Positions 18,577 through 27,799 of a DNA stretch of 64,000 bases are shown piece by piece; position 1 is the first letter of the stretch; every line of letters begins with the position of its first letter. A program made the position numbers and the translations under genes. The stretch comes from Azoarcus sp. Aa7. Lineage in GTDB: Bacteria > Pseudomonadota > Gammaproteobacteria > Burkholderiales > Rhodocyclaceae. Under the pieces are notes generated by a model. The model had not been told where the DNA came from, searched no databases, and saw only the letters and a list, made by a program, of their open reading frames with translations. Where the stretch lies: NCBI RefSeq assembly GCF_014822185.1, contig NZ_QVLR01000010.1:41495-105494 (forward strand). The letters run 5' to 3'.

Positions 18577-19467
18577 TCAGCGCCGCGCCATCACCAGCAC
18601 GCCCGCGATCACGAGGGCCGCCCCGGCAAGCTGCGACACGCCGAGCGCCTCGTCTAGCAGCAGCCAGCCGAGGAAGATCGTCACGACCGGGCCCAGCGTG
18701 CCCATCAGCGACACCGGCCCGGCACCGAGGCGGCGGATCGCCTCCGACACGAGCCACACCGGCGCGACCGTCGACATCAGCGCCATCGCGGCACCGAGCG
18801 CGTACACCTGCCACGGCAGATCGAGCGCGGAAACCGGCCGCAACACGAAGAACTGACCGATGCACAGCACGCACGCGACGCTCGTCGCGAAGGCCGTCAC
18901 GCGCATCGCACCGAGCCGGCCGACGACCTGGCCGTTGCCCATCAGGTACAGCGCGTAGGACAGCGCACTGGCGAACACCAGTGCGCCGCCGATTGCCACG
19001 TCCCGCGCGTCGCCGGCGACGTGCAGATCGTGCCCCACCGCCAGCCCGATACCGCAGTAGCACAGTGCGAGCGCGGCCAGTGTGCGCCGGCCGATCGGCT
19101 TCGCGAGAAAGAGCGCCGACAGGACGATCACGAGCGTCGGATAGAGGAACAGGATCAGGCGCTCGAGCGAGGCGGTGATATAGCGCAGGCCGAGGAAGTC
19201 GAGGTAGCTCGACAGGTAGTAGCCGGAAAAGCCCAGCGCGACCATCCACAGCCAGTCGCGCCCGTCCATGCGGTGCGCGGCGCGCGCGTCGGCGACCAGC
19301 CCCATCACGACGAAGAACGGCAGCGACAGGCCCATGCGCAGCGCGAGCAGCGTCTCCGCGTCCACGCCGTAACGGTACGCGAGCTTGACGAAGATCGCCT
19401 TGAACGAGAATCCGATCGCACCGAGCGTCGCAAACAGCAGCCCGGTGCGATTCGAGGCGAGGCTCAT
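18577..19467 (-). CDS. EamA/DMT-family permease
   Basis: Drug/metabolite-transporter superfamily inner-membrane protein of 296 residues with ten predicted helices in two EamA repeats (about 10-145 and 158-292). Motifs typical of the fold include SFKAIFVKLAYRYG near the N-terminus and GPVSLMGTLGPVVTIFLGWL in repeat two. Substrate cannot be inferred. Nineteen bases downstream of the HerA-like ATPase gene on the same strand. Confidence 0.88.
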   Translation of the reverse strand: MSLASNRTGLLFATLGAIGFSFKAIFVKLAYRYGVDAETLLALRMGLSLPFFVVMGLVADARAAHRMDGRDWLWMVALGFSGYYLSSYLDFLGLRYITASLERLILFLYPTLVIVLSALFLAKPIGRRTLAALALCYCGIGLAVGHDLHVAGDARDVAIGGALVFASALSYALYLMGNGQVVGRLGAMRVTAFATSVACVLCIGQFFVLRPVSALDLPWQVYALGAAMALMSTVAPVWLVSEAIRRLGAGPVSLMGTLGPVVTIFLGWLLLDEALGVSQLAGAALVIAGVLVMARR

Positions 19468-19485
19468 CCGCTCAGTTTCGACGCC

Positions 19486-21021
19486 TCATCGGCGGCGGCC
19501 GCCCAGCAGCGAACCGAGCAGCCCGCGCACGATCTCGCGCCCGACCGAACTGCCGATGGTGCGCACGACGGTCTTCGCGGCGATCTCGACCAACCCCTCG
19601 CGCTTGCCGCCGCGCGGCCCGGTCGAGCCGAACAGAATGTCGCCCATGCCGCCCAGCGCGCCGCCACCGTCCTGCCCCGCGCCCGACGCCTGCCCCGCGG
19701 GCGCCCCGGCAGAAGCACCACCGGCAGCCCCGGCCGGAGCGCCACCCGCCTGCGCGCGCAGCATCTCATAGGCGGACTCGCGATCGAGGAGCTTCTCGTA
19801 ATGGCCGTACAGCACCGAGCCCTCGATCGCGGCCTTGCGTTCGTCTGCCGTCATCGGGCCGAGGCGCGAGGCCGGCGCGATCACGGAGGCGCGCTCGACG
19901 ACCTCCGGGCGGCCCTTGTCGTCGAGGAAGGACACCAGCGCCTCGCCCACGCCCAGTTCGGTGATCGCGGTCGCCGCGTCGAAGGCGGGGTTCGCGCGCA
20001 TCGTCTCGGCCGCGGTCTTCACCGCCTTCTGGTCGCGCGGCGTGAAGGCGCGCAGCGCGTGCTGCACGCGGTTGCCGAGCTGGCCGAGCACCGTCTCGGG
20101 CACGTCGAGCGGGTTCTGCGTCACGAAATACACGCCGACGCCCTTCGAGCGGATCAGGCGCACGACCTGCTCGACCTTCTCGACCAGCGCCTTGGGCGCC
20201 TCGTTGAACAGCAGGTGCGCCTCGTCGAAGAAGAACACCAGCTTGGGCTTGTCCATGTCGCCGACTTCGGGGAGCTGCTCGAACAGCTCCGCCAGCATCC
20301 ACAGCAGGAAGGTCGAATACAGCTTGGGCGAGTGGTAGAGCTTTTCCGCGGCGAGGATGTTGATCACGCCGCGGCCCTCGCCGTCGGTCTGCATCAGATC
20401 GGCCAGATCCAGCATCGGCTCGCCGAAGAAGCTGTCGCCGCCCTCCTGTTCGAGCGCGAGCAGCCCGCGCTGGATCGCGCCGATCGAGGCGGCGGAGACG
20501 TTGCCGTATTCGGTCGTGAACGACTTCGCGTTGTCGCCGACGTGCTGGATCATCGCGCGCAGGTCCTTCAGGTCGAGGAGCAGCAGGCCGTTGTCGTCGG
20601 CGATCTTGAACACCAGCTGCAGCACGCCCGCCTGCGTCTCGTTGAGGTTCAGCAGACGTGCGATGAGGAGCGGCCCCATGTCGGAGATCGTCGCGCGCAC
20701 GGGGTGGCCCAGCTCGCCGAAGACGTCCCAGAACACCACCGGGTTGGCGCGCGGCGTGTATTCGGTGATGCCCAGCGCGGCGAGACGCTGCATGAGCTTT
20801 TCGGACGCGACGCCGGCCGCACCGGCGCCCGACAGGTCGCCCTTCACGTCGGCCATGAACACCGGCACGCCGATCGACGCGAAGGCCTCGGCCATCTTCT
20901 GCAGGGTCACGGTCTTGCCGGTGCCGGTCGCCCCGGTGATCAGGCCGTGGCGGTTGGCGAGGCGGGGCAGCAGGGTGATGTCCTTGTGGGCGTTCTTTGC
21001 GATCAGCAACGGCTCGGTCAT
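19486..21021 (-). CDS. HerA-like helicase/ATPase (DUF853)
   Basis: Cytoplasmic P-loop ATPase of 511 residues in the DUF853 branch of the HerA/FtsK group (E. coli YjgR-like). Walker A is GATGTGKT (about 29-36), Walker [13 protein letters not shown] (about 253-264), and an Arg/sensor region lies at [13 protein letters not shown] Gly/Ala-rich linker at about 425-465 precedes a conserved C-terminal helix. The cellular role is not known; unlike archaeal HerA it has no neighbouring nurA. Confidence 0.87.
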   Translation of the reverse strand: MTEPLLIAKNAHKDITLLPRLANRHGLITGATGTGKTVTLQKMAEAFASIGVPVFMADVKGDLSGAGAAGVASEKLMQRLAALGITEYTPRANPVVFWDVFGELGHPVRATISDMGPLLIARLLNLNETQAGVLQLVFKIADDNGLLLLDLKDLRAMIQHVGDNAKSFTTEYGNVSAASIGAIQRGLLALEQEGGDSFFGEPMLDLADLMQTDGEGRGVINILAAEKLYHSPKLYSTFLLWMLAELFEQLPEVGDMDKPKLVFFFDEAHLLFNEAPKALVEKVEQVVRLIRSKGVGVYFVTQNPLDVPETVLGQLGNRVQHALRAFTPRDQKAVKTAAETMRANPAFDAATAITELGVGEALVSFLDDKGRPEVVERASVIAPASRLGPMTADERKAAIEGSVLYGHYEKLLDRESAYEMLRAQAGGAPAGAAGGASAGAPAGQASGAGQDGGGALGGMGDILFGSTGPRGGKREGLVEIAAKTVVRTIGSSVGREIVRGLLGSLLGGRRR

Positions 21022-21085
21022 GTCGGGAAGCCTCTCTTGTTCGTTTGTGGCGGATGCAGTGTAGCAGCGGCGCGGCGGGCGGCCG

Positions 21086-21733
21086 TCACGGCGGCGAGCG
21101 GAAATCGCACAGGGTCACGCAGCGCTCGTAGGCGTCGTCGCACGCGACGCTGTGCGGAGCACAGGCCCGCAGCCGTTCCCCGCAGCCGCGCACGCAGGCA
21201 TTCCATTCGGGCTGCGCCGGCGTCGGCCGCGTGAGCAGGCGCCGGGTCGCGCTTTCTGCCGTGCAGGCGCGCAGCGCGAAGGTCCGCGGCGGCCCCGGGA
21301 TGCGCTCCCACTCGTCGGCGGAAAACTGCAACTCGCGCTCGAGCGCATCGACGCGCGCCGCATCGAGCAGCCCCGAACGCTGCAGCGACGCGAGCCCGTG
21401 GCAGTCCGCGCGCCGCGCATCGGCCGCCGTGCGTGCGCCATCGACCGGCAGGCCGAGGTTGTGGCGGGCGCATTCGTGTGCGAACAGGAACAGGCGCGAC
21501 TCCGCCGTCAGGCGCGGCAGGATCGCCTCGTTGTAACGGATCTCGGGCGAGCCCCCCGGACGGCTCGCGACCACGCGATCGAGCGCGGGATCGCTCACCG
21601 CGGCCACGGTACGGCCGTCGGCATCGATGCAGCCGTGGTAGCTCGTCTGCTCCTGGGCATGTGCCCCTCCCCCCGCGCACAGTTGCGCGAGTACCGCGCC
21701 CAGCAAGAGCCTGCGCCGCATCGTCTCTCCCAT
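21086..21733 (-). CDS. Exported protein with HExxxH motif, function unknown
   Basis: A 215-residue protein with an N-terminal Sec signal (cleavage near AHA-QEQ). The mature part contains [14 protein letters not shown], an H-E-x-x-x-H arrangement resembling but not equal to zincin HExxH. It also has many cysteines (at least nine) in the C-terminal half. Start ATG at 21733 or 21721 are both possible. I do not recognise the family; a metal-binding or peptidase-like fold is only a guess. Confidence 0.6.
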   Translation of the reverse strand: MGETMRRRLLLGAVLAQLCAGGGAHAQEQTSYHGCIDADGRTVAAVSDPALDRVVASRPGGSPEIRYNEAILPRLTAESRLFLFAHECARHNLGLPVDGARTAADARRADCHGLASLQRSGLLDAARVDALERELQFSADEWERIPGPPRTFALRACTAESATRRLLTRPTPAQPEWNACVRGCGERLRACAPHSVACDDAYERCVTLCDFRSPP

Positions 21734-21903
21734 TCACGTCACGCCGGCCCTCCGGCATGCGCAGTCGAAAAATAATGACAGGAATCTACCAGAGCCGGCC
21801 GGCTTCGGGACAGATCGCCGGCGGTGAAGATGGGTGCGGCACGCCTGTATAATGCGCGCGGTTCAGTTCTTTCAACGCCACCCGGCAGGATTCGAGGTTT
21901 TTT

Positions 21904-22632
21904 ATGGCTGGTCATTCCAAATGGGCCAACATCCAGCACCGCAAGGGCCGTCAGGACGCGAAGCGGGGCAAGGTCTTCACCAAGCTGATCAAGGAAATCA
22001 CCGTCGCCGCGCGCATGGGCGGGGGCGACCCGAACTTCAACCCGCGCCTGCGCCTCGCCGTCGATAACGCGAAGACGCAGAACATGCCGGGCGAGAACAT
22101 CGACCGCGCGATCAAGCGCGGCACCGGCGAACTCGAAGGCGTGAGCTACGAGGAAGTGCGCTACGAAGGTTACGGCATCGCCGGCGCAGCGGTGATGGTC
22201 GACTGCCTCACCGACAACAAGACTCGCACCGTCGCCGACGTGCGCCACGCCTTCTCGAAGTACGGCGGCAACATGGGCACCGACGGCTGCGTCGCGTTCC
22301 AGTTCAAGCACTGCGGCCAGCTGATGTTCGCGCCGGGCACGAACGAGGACGCGCTGATGGAAGCCGCGCTCGAGGCCGGCGCCGAGGACGTCATCCCCAA
22401 CGACGACGGCTCGATCGAAGTCGTCACGGCCCCGTACGAGTTCTCCACCGTGAAGGACGCGCTCGAGAAGGCCGGCTTCAAGGCCGAGTTCGGCGAAGTC
22501 ACGATGAAGCCGCTGAACGAGACCGAACTCGAAGGCGACGACGCGGCGCGCATGCAGAAGCTGCTCGACGCGCTCGACTCGCTCGACGACGTGCAGAACG
22601 TGCATACCTCGGCGGTGATCGACGAGGAATAA
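21904..22632 (+). CDS. YebC/PmpR family DNA-binding or translation factor
   Basis: A 242-residue cytoplasmic protein starting [18 protein letters not shown], diagnostic for YebC/TACO1. KRGTGELEG and [19 protein letters not shown] (split here) are also typical. The family has been described as transcriptional regulators and more recently as helping translation of proline stretches. A TATAAT at 21848-21853 lies upstream. ruvC, often next to yebC, is here 14 kb away. Confidence 0.95.
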   Translation: MAGHSKWANIQHRKGRQDAKRGKVFTKLIKEITVAARMGGGDPNFNPRLRLAVDNAKTQNMPGENIDRAIKRGTGELEGVSYEEVRYEGYGIAGAAVMVDCLTDNKTRTVADVRHAFSKYGGNMGTDGCVAFQFKHCGQLMFAPGTNEDALMEAALEAGAEDVIPNDDGSIEVVTAPYEFSTVKDALEKAGFKAEFGEVTMKPLNETELEGDDAARMQKLLDALDSLDDVQNVHTSAVIDEE

Positions 22633-22683
22633 GCCCCGGGGCTTTTCGCAACGCTTCACGCGCCGCCACGGCGGCGCACCATG

Positions 22684-22713
22684 AAAACAGGGCCGGACAT
22701 CCGGCCCTGTTTT
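22684..22713. terminator. Bidirectional terminator between yebC and the cytochrome gene
   Basis: Perfect stem AAAACAGGGCCGG / CCGGCCCTGTTTT around a four-base loop. The flanking A/T runs serve both convergent transcripts. Confidence 0.9.
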
Positions 22714-22734
22714 CTTTCCGGCTACCGACTGCCG

Positions 22735-24738
22735 TCAGTGCGAGCCGAAGAAACCGATCGCGACCAGCGTCAGCAGCGTCAGGCCGGCAGCGATCAGCGT
22801 GAAGCCGAGGATCTTCGACCCCAGCGCCATCGGACGCGAGGGCGCATCCACGATGTACTTCTCCAGCTCCCCGCTCTTCAGCAGGCGCTCGTATTCCAGC
22901 GCGTGCTCGCGGCGGTACTCCTCGACCGACATCGAGCCCGTGAACATCACGACCTCCAGCGGGAACTTGTCGGGACGGAAGTGGTTGTTGAAGAAATGCA
23001 CGGTGAACAGGAACACCACGGCCAGGAAGGCTTCCTCGCTGTGGAAGATCGCCGCGACGTTGAACACCCAGCCCGGCAGGTAGGTGGCGGTGATGGTGGA
23101 CGCCCACATCATCAGTCCGCTCACGCCGATGATGGTCACCCCCCAGAACGGTGCCCAGTAGTCGAACTTCTCCCAGTAGGTCCAGCGGTCGAACACGGGG
23201 CGCTCGCCCCTGCCGAAGAACCACTTCAACATGGCGAGGAAGTCCTTGCCGTCCTGCAGCCCCGGCACCAGCGAGGTGGGGCCGAAGATGCGGAACTCCT
23301 TCCAGTTGCGCGCGAGCCGGACGGCGACGTAGGCGATGTGCCAGAGGAACACGGCCGCGAAGATCACTGCGTTCACGCGGTGGATGCCCCCCGCGATCTG
23401 CGGTCCGCCCAGCGCCTTCATGAGCGGCACGGCCCAGGGGGCGTCCGGATAGAAGAGCGGGATGCCCGTCAGCGTCAGGATCATCAGGCTTAGTGCGAAG
23501 GCGAGGTGCGCGGCGCGCCAGGTCGCGCTGAAGCGGCGGAAGTGCTTGCCCGCACTCCTGTCGCCGGCCAGGCCCGGTGCATCGGCACGCACGTGCGGGC
23601 GCACCTTGCCCTGCTGGCGGTCACGCAGTTCGCGCCAGAACCACAGCAGCGTGTGCAGCCAGAAGAAGCCGAAGGTGCCGACCAACAGCTGCACCATGAG
23701 CTGGTTCGCCAGCCACATCTGCGGGTAGCGCTCGAAGTCGCCCGCGTGGCCATGCGGCTGGTAGCTGGCGAAGCCCGGCGGCGCCTCGGGCAGGTCCTTC
23801 TTGCCGTTGTGGCATTCCTTGCAGGTCTTCATCCGCTTGTCCGGATGGACCTTGGAGTCCGGGTTCTTGACCGCCAGCACGTCGTGGCTGCCGTGGCAGT
23901 CGAAACACTTGGCGGTGTAGGCGTAGCCCAGCGTGTTGATCTGGCCGTGGTAGGTCGCCTTGTAGGACTTGAAGTTTTCCTCGTGACAGTTGCCGCATTC
24001 GGCCGTCACGGCCAGCTTGAACGGCGCGAGCGAGGTGTTGCCGACCGCGTGGGCGCTGTGGCAGTCGCTGCACACGGCCGCCTTGGCGTCCTTCTTCTGG
24101 AAGATCGCCTCGCCGTGGATCGATTCGGTGAAGGTTTCGAGCGACTCCTCGTGGCAGCTCTTGCCGCAGGTCTCGGGCACCCCCAGGCGCCACTCGGCGT
24201 ACTGCGGCGAGTCCTTGGGCGGGACATTGAAACTATGGCTACTGTGACATTCGTCACAGCTGGCATTCGGCCGTGTAGGGTCGTCGGCGTTCTTGCGCGC
24301 GTGGAAGGACTCCTTGTACGCGACGATGTTGTCGGCGACCACGCCGAGGCGCGGCCTGTCCTTCGCCGTCCCGTCCTGCTTGGCACGCTCCCACAACTCT
24401 TCGTGGCAGGACGCGCAATCCTTCACCTTCTGCGCCGGATCCCTGCGGTGGGCATTGTCCGTCTCGGCGTTGTCGCTGATCTCGGTGTGACACGCGACAC
24501 AGTCCATCTTCGCGTGCGCGCCGCCCGCGAACGCCTCGGCCGGCACAGCATGGAGTTCGCGGGATTCGCCATCGGCGCCGGGCACCTCGATCGCGGTCTT
24601 GCCGGCAGCATGACAGCTCAGGCATTTCTCGTTGTCGAGCCCGGGCGGTGCAGCCAGCGATGTTCCGGCAACACCGCCGAACAGACAAACCAGCATGGCG
24701 GCCGCGGCCGCGCGTAGATCGAAACGTTTCAGTCGCAT
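22735..24738 (-). CDS. Multihaem cytochrome c fused to a cytochrome b-type membrane domain
   Basis: A 667-residue membrane redox protein. After a signal/anchor (about 8-30), a periplasmic domain (about 31-320) carries eight CxxCH haem motifs (CLSCH, CVACH, CASCH, CDECH, CSDCH, CGNCH, CFDCH, CKECH). It also has one CGKSCH with three residues between the cysteines. The C-terminal half has about five to six membrane helices with conserved His residues (WLHTLLWFW, GGIHRVNAV, FLWHIAYV, FTVHFFNNHFRP), typical of b-type haem ligation in quinol-oxidising subunits. This architecture suggests electron transfer between the quinone pool and periplasmic partners. Start ATG at 24738. Lies downstream of a haem-binding cytochrome and frdABCD on the same strand. 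Confidence 0.85.
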   Translation of the reverse strand: MRLKRFDLRAAAAAMLVCLFGGVAGTSLAAPPGLDNEKCLSCHAAGKTAIEVPGADGESRELHAVPAEAFAGGAHAKMDCVACHTEISDNAETDNAHRRDPAQKVKDCASCHEELWERAKQDGTAKDRPRLGVVADNIVAYKESFHARKNADDPTRPNASCDECHSSHSFNVPPKDSPQYAEWRLGVPETCGKSCHEESLETFTESIHGEAIFQKKDAKAAVCSDCHSAHAVGNTSLAPFKLAVTAECGNCHEENFKSYKATYHGQINTLGYAYTAKCFDCHGSHDVLAVKNPDSKVHPDKRMKTCKECHNGKKDLPEAPPGFASYQPHGHAGDFERYPQMWLANQLMVQLLVGTFGFFWLHTLLWFWRELRDRQQGKVRPHVRADAPGLAGDRSAGKHFRRFSATWRAAHLAFALSLMILTLTGIPLFYPDAPWAVPLMKALGGPQIAGGIHRVNAVIFAAVFLWHIAYVAVRLARNWKEFRIFGPTSLVPGLQDGKDFLAMLKWFFGRGERPVFDRWTYWEKFDYWAPFWGVTIIGVSGLMMWASTITATYLPGWVFNVAAIFHSEEAFLAVVFLFTVHFFNNHFRPDKFPLEVVMFTGSMSVEEYRREHALEYERLLKSGELEKYIVDAPSRPMALGSKILGFTLIAAGLTLLTLVAIGFFGSH

Positions 24739-24765
24739 GGTCGAGCTTCCGCAAGGGTCCATGAA

Positions 24766-24788
24766 AACGCCGCGACGAGCGCGGCGTT
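24766..24788 (-). terminator. Hairpin between the two cytochrome genes
   Basis: AACGCCGCG/CGCGGCGTT, nine base pairs with a five-base loop. On the minus strand it is followed by TTTTC. It may attenuate transcription between the upstream cytochrome gene and the multihaem gene, or stabilise the upstream mRNA. Confidence 0.55.
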
Positions 24789-24841
24789 GTATAGCGGGCG
24801 ACGCGGACTCCGGACTTGCCGGCCCCGCGCCCGGAGCCGCC

Positions 24842-26143
24842 TTACGGCAGCTTCACGGCCTTGATGTCGGCCTTCGCCCCGAAACCGATCGTCTTGACGA
24901 AGGACACCTGGTGGCCGCGCGTGGTGATGTTGTCATCATGCACGGCGAAGCCGACATTGTATACACCTCCGGCCTTCAGGGCTTTGTCGTCGTCATTGGC
25001 GAGACCGAGCGGACGGACCATGACCACCGTCCACACGCCGTCCTTCCAGCTAGAGATGGCGTTATTGTCGGCGGCCGACCCCTTGGCGTCGGCGCGGCTG
25101 ACGACGTAGTCCGGGATCATGTCGCCTTCCTTCCAGCCGGCGTTCGGATCGAAGGGCACGGCGTTCTGCTCACGGATGAGGAAGTGGTCGCCCTTGTGCA
25201 GCTGGTCGACGGTGATCGACTTGTAGCCGACCTTGCTGGCGTCCCACATGAACTTCGGCTGATGCGTCTTCGCATCCGCGTTGCCGCCGAACATTTCCTT
25301 ACCCGAATCGCTGAGGCGGAATTCCAGCACGTAGCCGTCGTCGGTCATGCCGACCGGATTGCTGCGATGCGCACGCCACTGGATCAGGTCGACGAAACCG
25401 CCGGCCGCCTTGATCTTGGCGATGTCCTCGACGCTCTTGCCGGTCTTCCAGTCGGACGGGTCGGTGCGCGTGTCGGGGAGGTACTTGCGCACGTCGCGCT
25501 TCTTGATCGCCTGCAGCAGCGCGTTGCCGGCGACCTCGTCCTTGGTGAACTGCTTCGCCATGTCGCGCTGGCCGTCGTGGCAGGTGAGCCAGCAACCCTG
25601 GTTCGCGAAGCCCGGCACCTTGCCGTCGTCGATCATGATCGACATGCGGTCTTCGTAGATGCCCATTTCCTGGCCGTCCTGCACCGGCTTGTCGAGCTTC
25701 GGATAGCCGAACACCTTCCATTCCTTGCCGTCGAAGCGCAGGTACTGGTGCTCGCTGCCGGGATACGCGTTGTCGGTCTGCCACTGGAATCGCAGGTAGG
25801 CATTCTTCGCGTCGTACGCGGCCTGCACCTTCAGGGCCTTGTAACCGGACTTGCCCTTGACCGGCCGCGGCTCGAGCCGGCCGCCCTTGACCAGCTTCTC
25901 GCCGATGTCCTTCTCGGCGTCCTCCTCGTCGTGACACGAGGTACAGGAGTCGCCGCGCTTGACCTCCTTGACGGCCCCCTTGTGCTCCTCGCTGCGCAGC
26001 CATTCATAGGACGACTGGCCGGGGAAGAACAGCGGCACGGTCACAGCAGGAACCTTGCCCCAGTTGATCTTTGCCGGATCGGCGGCCTGCGCCGCACCAA
26101 TGCCCAAGAGCGCCAGGCTCACGAATAATGCCGTTTTTTTCAT
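24842..26143 (-). CDS. Periplasmic c-type cytochrome with ethylbenzene-dehydrogenase-like haem domain
   Basis: A 433-residue exported protein with a Sec signal (about 1-21, AAQA-AD). A CTSCH haem motif lies near residue 67, and GCWLTCHDG near residue 170 has a CxxxCH spacing. The second half resembles the haem-binding subunit of the ethylbenzene/dimethylsulfide dehydrogenase family (GYVLEFRLSDSGKEMF, YNVGFAVHDDN). No molybdenum catalytic subunit is nearby, so it is probably an electron carrier and not part of a complete dehydrogenase. ATG at 26143 follows AGGGGAAC. Likely redox partner of the downstream cytochrome b/c fusion. Confidence 0.8.
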   Translation of the reverse strand: MKKTALFVSLALLGIGAAQAADPAKINWGKVPAVTVPLFFPGQSSYEWLRSEEHKGAVKEVKRGDSCTSCHDEEDAEKDIGEKLVKGGRLEPRPVKGKSGYKALKVQAAYDAKNAYLRFQWQTDNAYPGSEHQYLRFDGKEWKVFGYPKLDKPVQDGQEMGIYEDRMSIMIDDGKVPGFANQGCWLTCHDGQRDMAKQFTKDEVAGNALLQAIKKRDVRKYLPDTRTDPSDWKTGKSVEDIAKIKAAGGFVDLIQWRAHRSNPVGMTDDGYVLEFRLSDSGKEMFGGNADAKTHQPKFMWDASKVGYKSITVDQLHKGDHFLIREQNAVPFDPNAGWKEGDMIPDYVVSRADAKGSAADNNAISSWKDGVWTVVMVRPLGLANDDDKALKAGGVYNVGFAVHDDNITTRGHQVSFVKTIGFGAKADIKAVKLP

Positions 26144-26158
26144 TTTATGTTCCCCTGA

Positions 26159-26173
26159 TTGTCAAGATGACAA
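26159..26173. promoter_or_regulatory. Inverted repeat TTGTCA-N3-TGACAA
   Basis: A perfect 6-3-6 inverted repeat 16-30 bases upstream of the cytochrome start codon. A second palindrome, ATTGGATCCAAT, lies at 26187-26198. Either could be an operator for the cytochrome genes. No regulator is assigned. Confidence 0.35.
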
Positions 26174-26265
26174 GAAGACCCGATGAATTGGATCCAATGT
26201 AATCGCGGGATGCGACCCGCGCAGTGCGAAAACCGGCACAAAGCCTCACTTATTGAAGGTTCCGT

Positions 26266-26634
26266 TCAGAATCCTACTGCCACCAATATCCACGCTGCAG
26301 TCATGGTTACAAGCAAAGCAAGGCCGTAGCATGCAAATTTCAGCGCCGTGCCCGCATGCACACCGAGGTCGTGCAGGCTGTGGAGGATGCGGTGCATGGC
26401 GTGCCACATGAACAGCGCGACCACGACGAACAGCAGCCCCTTGCCCGCCCAGTGCTGCGCGAAGGCCTGCATGCGCGGCCAGCTCATCGCATCCGCGGGA
26501 AGGATGAGCACCAGCGGCACCGCGATCCCGGTGATGAACACGAGCACCGGCCCAAAGAGCGCCGCAAGCATGCCGCCGGCACCGAACAGCCCCCAGAAGA
26601 CGGGCGCGTTGGAGCGTCTGTTGATCGGTTTCAT
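26266..26634 (-). CDS. frdD: Fumarate reductase membrane anchor FrdD
   Basis: A 122-residue, three-helix anchor. The N-terminus RRSNAPVFWGLFGAGGM and later MHRILHSLHDLGVHAG match FrdD of quinol:fumarate reductases. ATG at 26634 overlaps the frdC stop (ATGA). It holds FrdAB at the cytoplasmic face and helps form the quinol site. Confidence 0.93.
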   Translation of the reverse strand: MKPINRRSNAPVFWGLFGAGGMLAALFGPVLVFITGIAVPLVLILPADAMSWPRMQAFAQHWAGKGLLFVVVALFMWHAMHRILHSLHDLGVHAGTALKFACYGLALLVTMTAAWILVAVGF

Positions 26635-27038
26635 CGCGTCGCCCCCCATGCGAGGACCAAGGCGACGAGGCTGCAGACCACCGCTGCTGCCACGCCGCAG
26701 GCCGTGATCACGCCCGGGGCGACGCGCTTGCCGCGGACGGCGAGGGGCGGCATGGTCTTGGGCATGATGCGAAACCAAGTCCAGCTGTGGTAGCACATCG
26801 CTGCGAGCAGCACTCCGTGGAAGGCGACCGACCAGGGGCTGCGCAGCGCCTCCTGCCACCCGTTCCACGCCACTTCGCCCTGCGCGAGCCGCAGCAGTCC
26901 GACCAGCAGCACGAGGGCGTAGGCGGCGACGAAGAACGCGGTCGCCTCATGCACCATGTATTCGACGAAGAAGGGATTGCGGCGCCACCAGCCGGCCATC
27001 GGACGCACGTAGGGGCGGCGCGGATCGGGCGTATTCAC
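26631..27038 (-). CDS. frdC: Fumarate reductase membrane anchor FrdC
   Basis: A 135-residue, three-helix anchor. The conserved start region RRPYVRPMAGWWRRNPFF resembles E. coli FrdC (KPYVRPM). No suitable ATG exists upstream; GTG at 27038 overlaps the frdB stop by four bases (GTGA) and gives the family N-terminus. The internal ATG (codon 15) would remove the conserved PYVRP segment. Confidence 0.92.
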   Translation of the reverse strand: MNTPDPRRPYVRPMAGWWRRNPFFVEYMVHEATAFFVAAYALVLLVGLLRLAQGEVAWNGWQEALRSPWSVAFHGVLLAAMCYHSWTWFRIMPKTMPPLAVRGKRVAPGVITACGVAAAVVCSLVALVLAWGATR

Positions 27039-27799
27039 TTTGCACCTCCCTTCGGGCGGACGAGTCGCAGGAAGTAGTCCCCGGCCGCACGCGTCTTGTT
27101 CTGATTGACCGCGTTGGCGGGATCGACGTGCTTCGGACACACCTCGGAGCAGTAGCCGACCGCGGTGCAGTTGAAGACGCCCGCTTCCGAGCCGGCGATC
27201 TCCATGCGCTCGACGGCCGCGCCGTCGCGCGAATCGGCGTTGTAGCGATGCAGGAGCGCCATGATGCCCGGGCCGACGAAGTCGGGATTGAGGCCGTACT
27301 GCGGACACGCGGCGTAGCACAGCAGGCAGTTGATGCAGGAACTGAACTGCTCGTACACATCGAGCTGGGCGGGCGTCTGCAGGTACTCGCCCTGCGCGAG
27401 GGTTCGTTCTTCCTTCGGGATGATGTAAGGCTTGATGCGTTCGAGCTTGGCGAGGAAATCGTCCATCCGGATCACGAGATCGCGCTCGATCGGGAAGTGC
27501 GCCAGTGCCTCGACACGCACGGTGCCGGCGGGGAAATCGCGCAAAAAGGTCTTGCACGCGAGGCGCGGCTCGCCGTCTATCATCATCCCGCAGCTGCCGC
27601 AGATCGCCATGCGGCACGACCAGCGGAAGCTCAGCGTGCCGTCGAGCCAGTCCTTGATGTACTGCAGCCCCTGCAGCACCGACATGTCGTCGGTGAAGGG
27701 CACGTCGTAGCCTTGCAGGAAGGGTTCCTCGTCCTGCTCCGGGCGGTAGCGCAGGACCTCGACGCGGATGACCTTCCCGTTTCCGCTCGTTTCAGCCAC
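27035..27799 (-). CDS. frdB: Fumarate reductase iron-sulfur subunit
   Basis: A 254-residue electron-transfer subunit with three clusters: [2Fe-2S] CRMAICGSCG...C (about 62-82), [4Fe-4S] CINCLLCYAACP (about 154-165), and a third cluster at CTAVGYCSEVCPKHVDP (about 209-225). The last block is nearly identical to E. coli FrdB, which supports FrdB over SdhB. Its ATG at 27799 overlaps the end of frdA by eight bases. Confidence 0.96.
   Translation of the reverse strand: MAETSGNGKVIRVEVLRYRPEQDEEPFLQGYDVPFTDDMSVLQGLQYIKDWLDGTLSFRWSCRMAICGSCGMMIDGEPRLACKTFLRDFPAGTVRVEALAHFPIERDLVIRMDDFLAKLERIKPYIIPKEERTLAQGEYLQTPAQLDVYEQFSSCINCLLCYAACPQYGLNPDFVGPGIMALLHRYNADSRDGAAVERMEIAGSEAGVFNCTAVGYCSEVCPKHVDPANAVNQNKTRAAGDYFLRLVRPKGGAK

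Noticed and set aside
24842..26143. Catalytic subunit of ethylbenzene dehydrogenase
   Set aside because: Only the haem-binding domain is present; there is no molybdopterin-binding subunit or Fe-S subunit in the neighbourhood.
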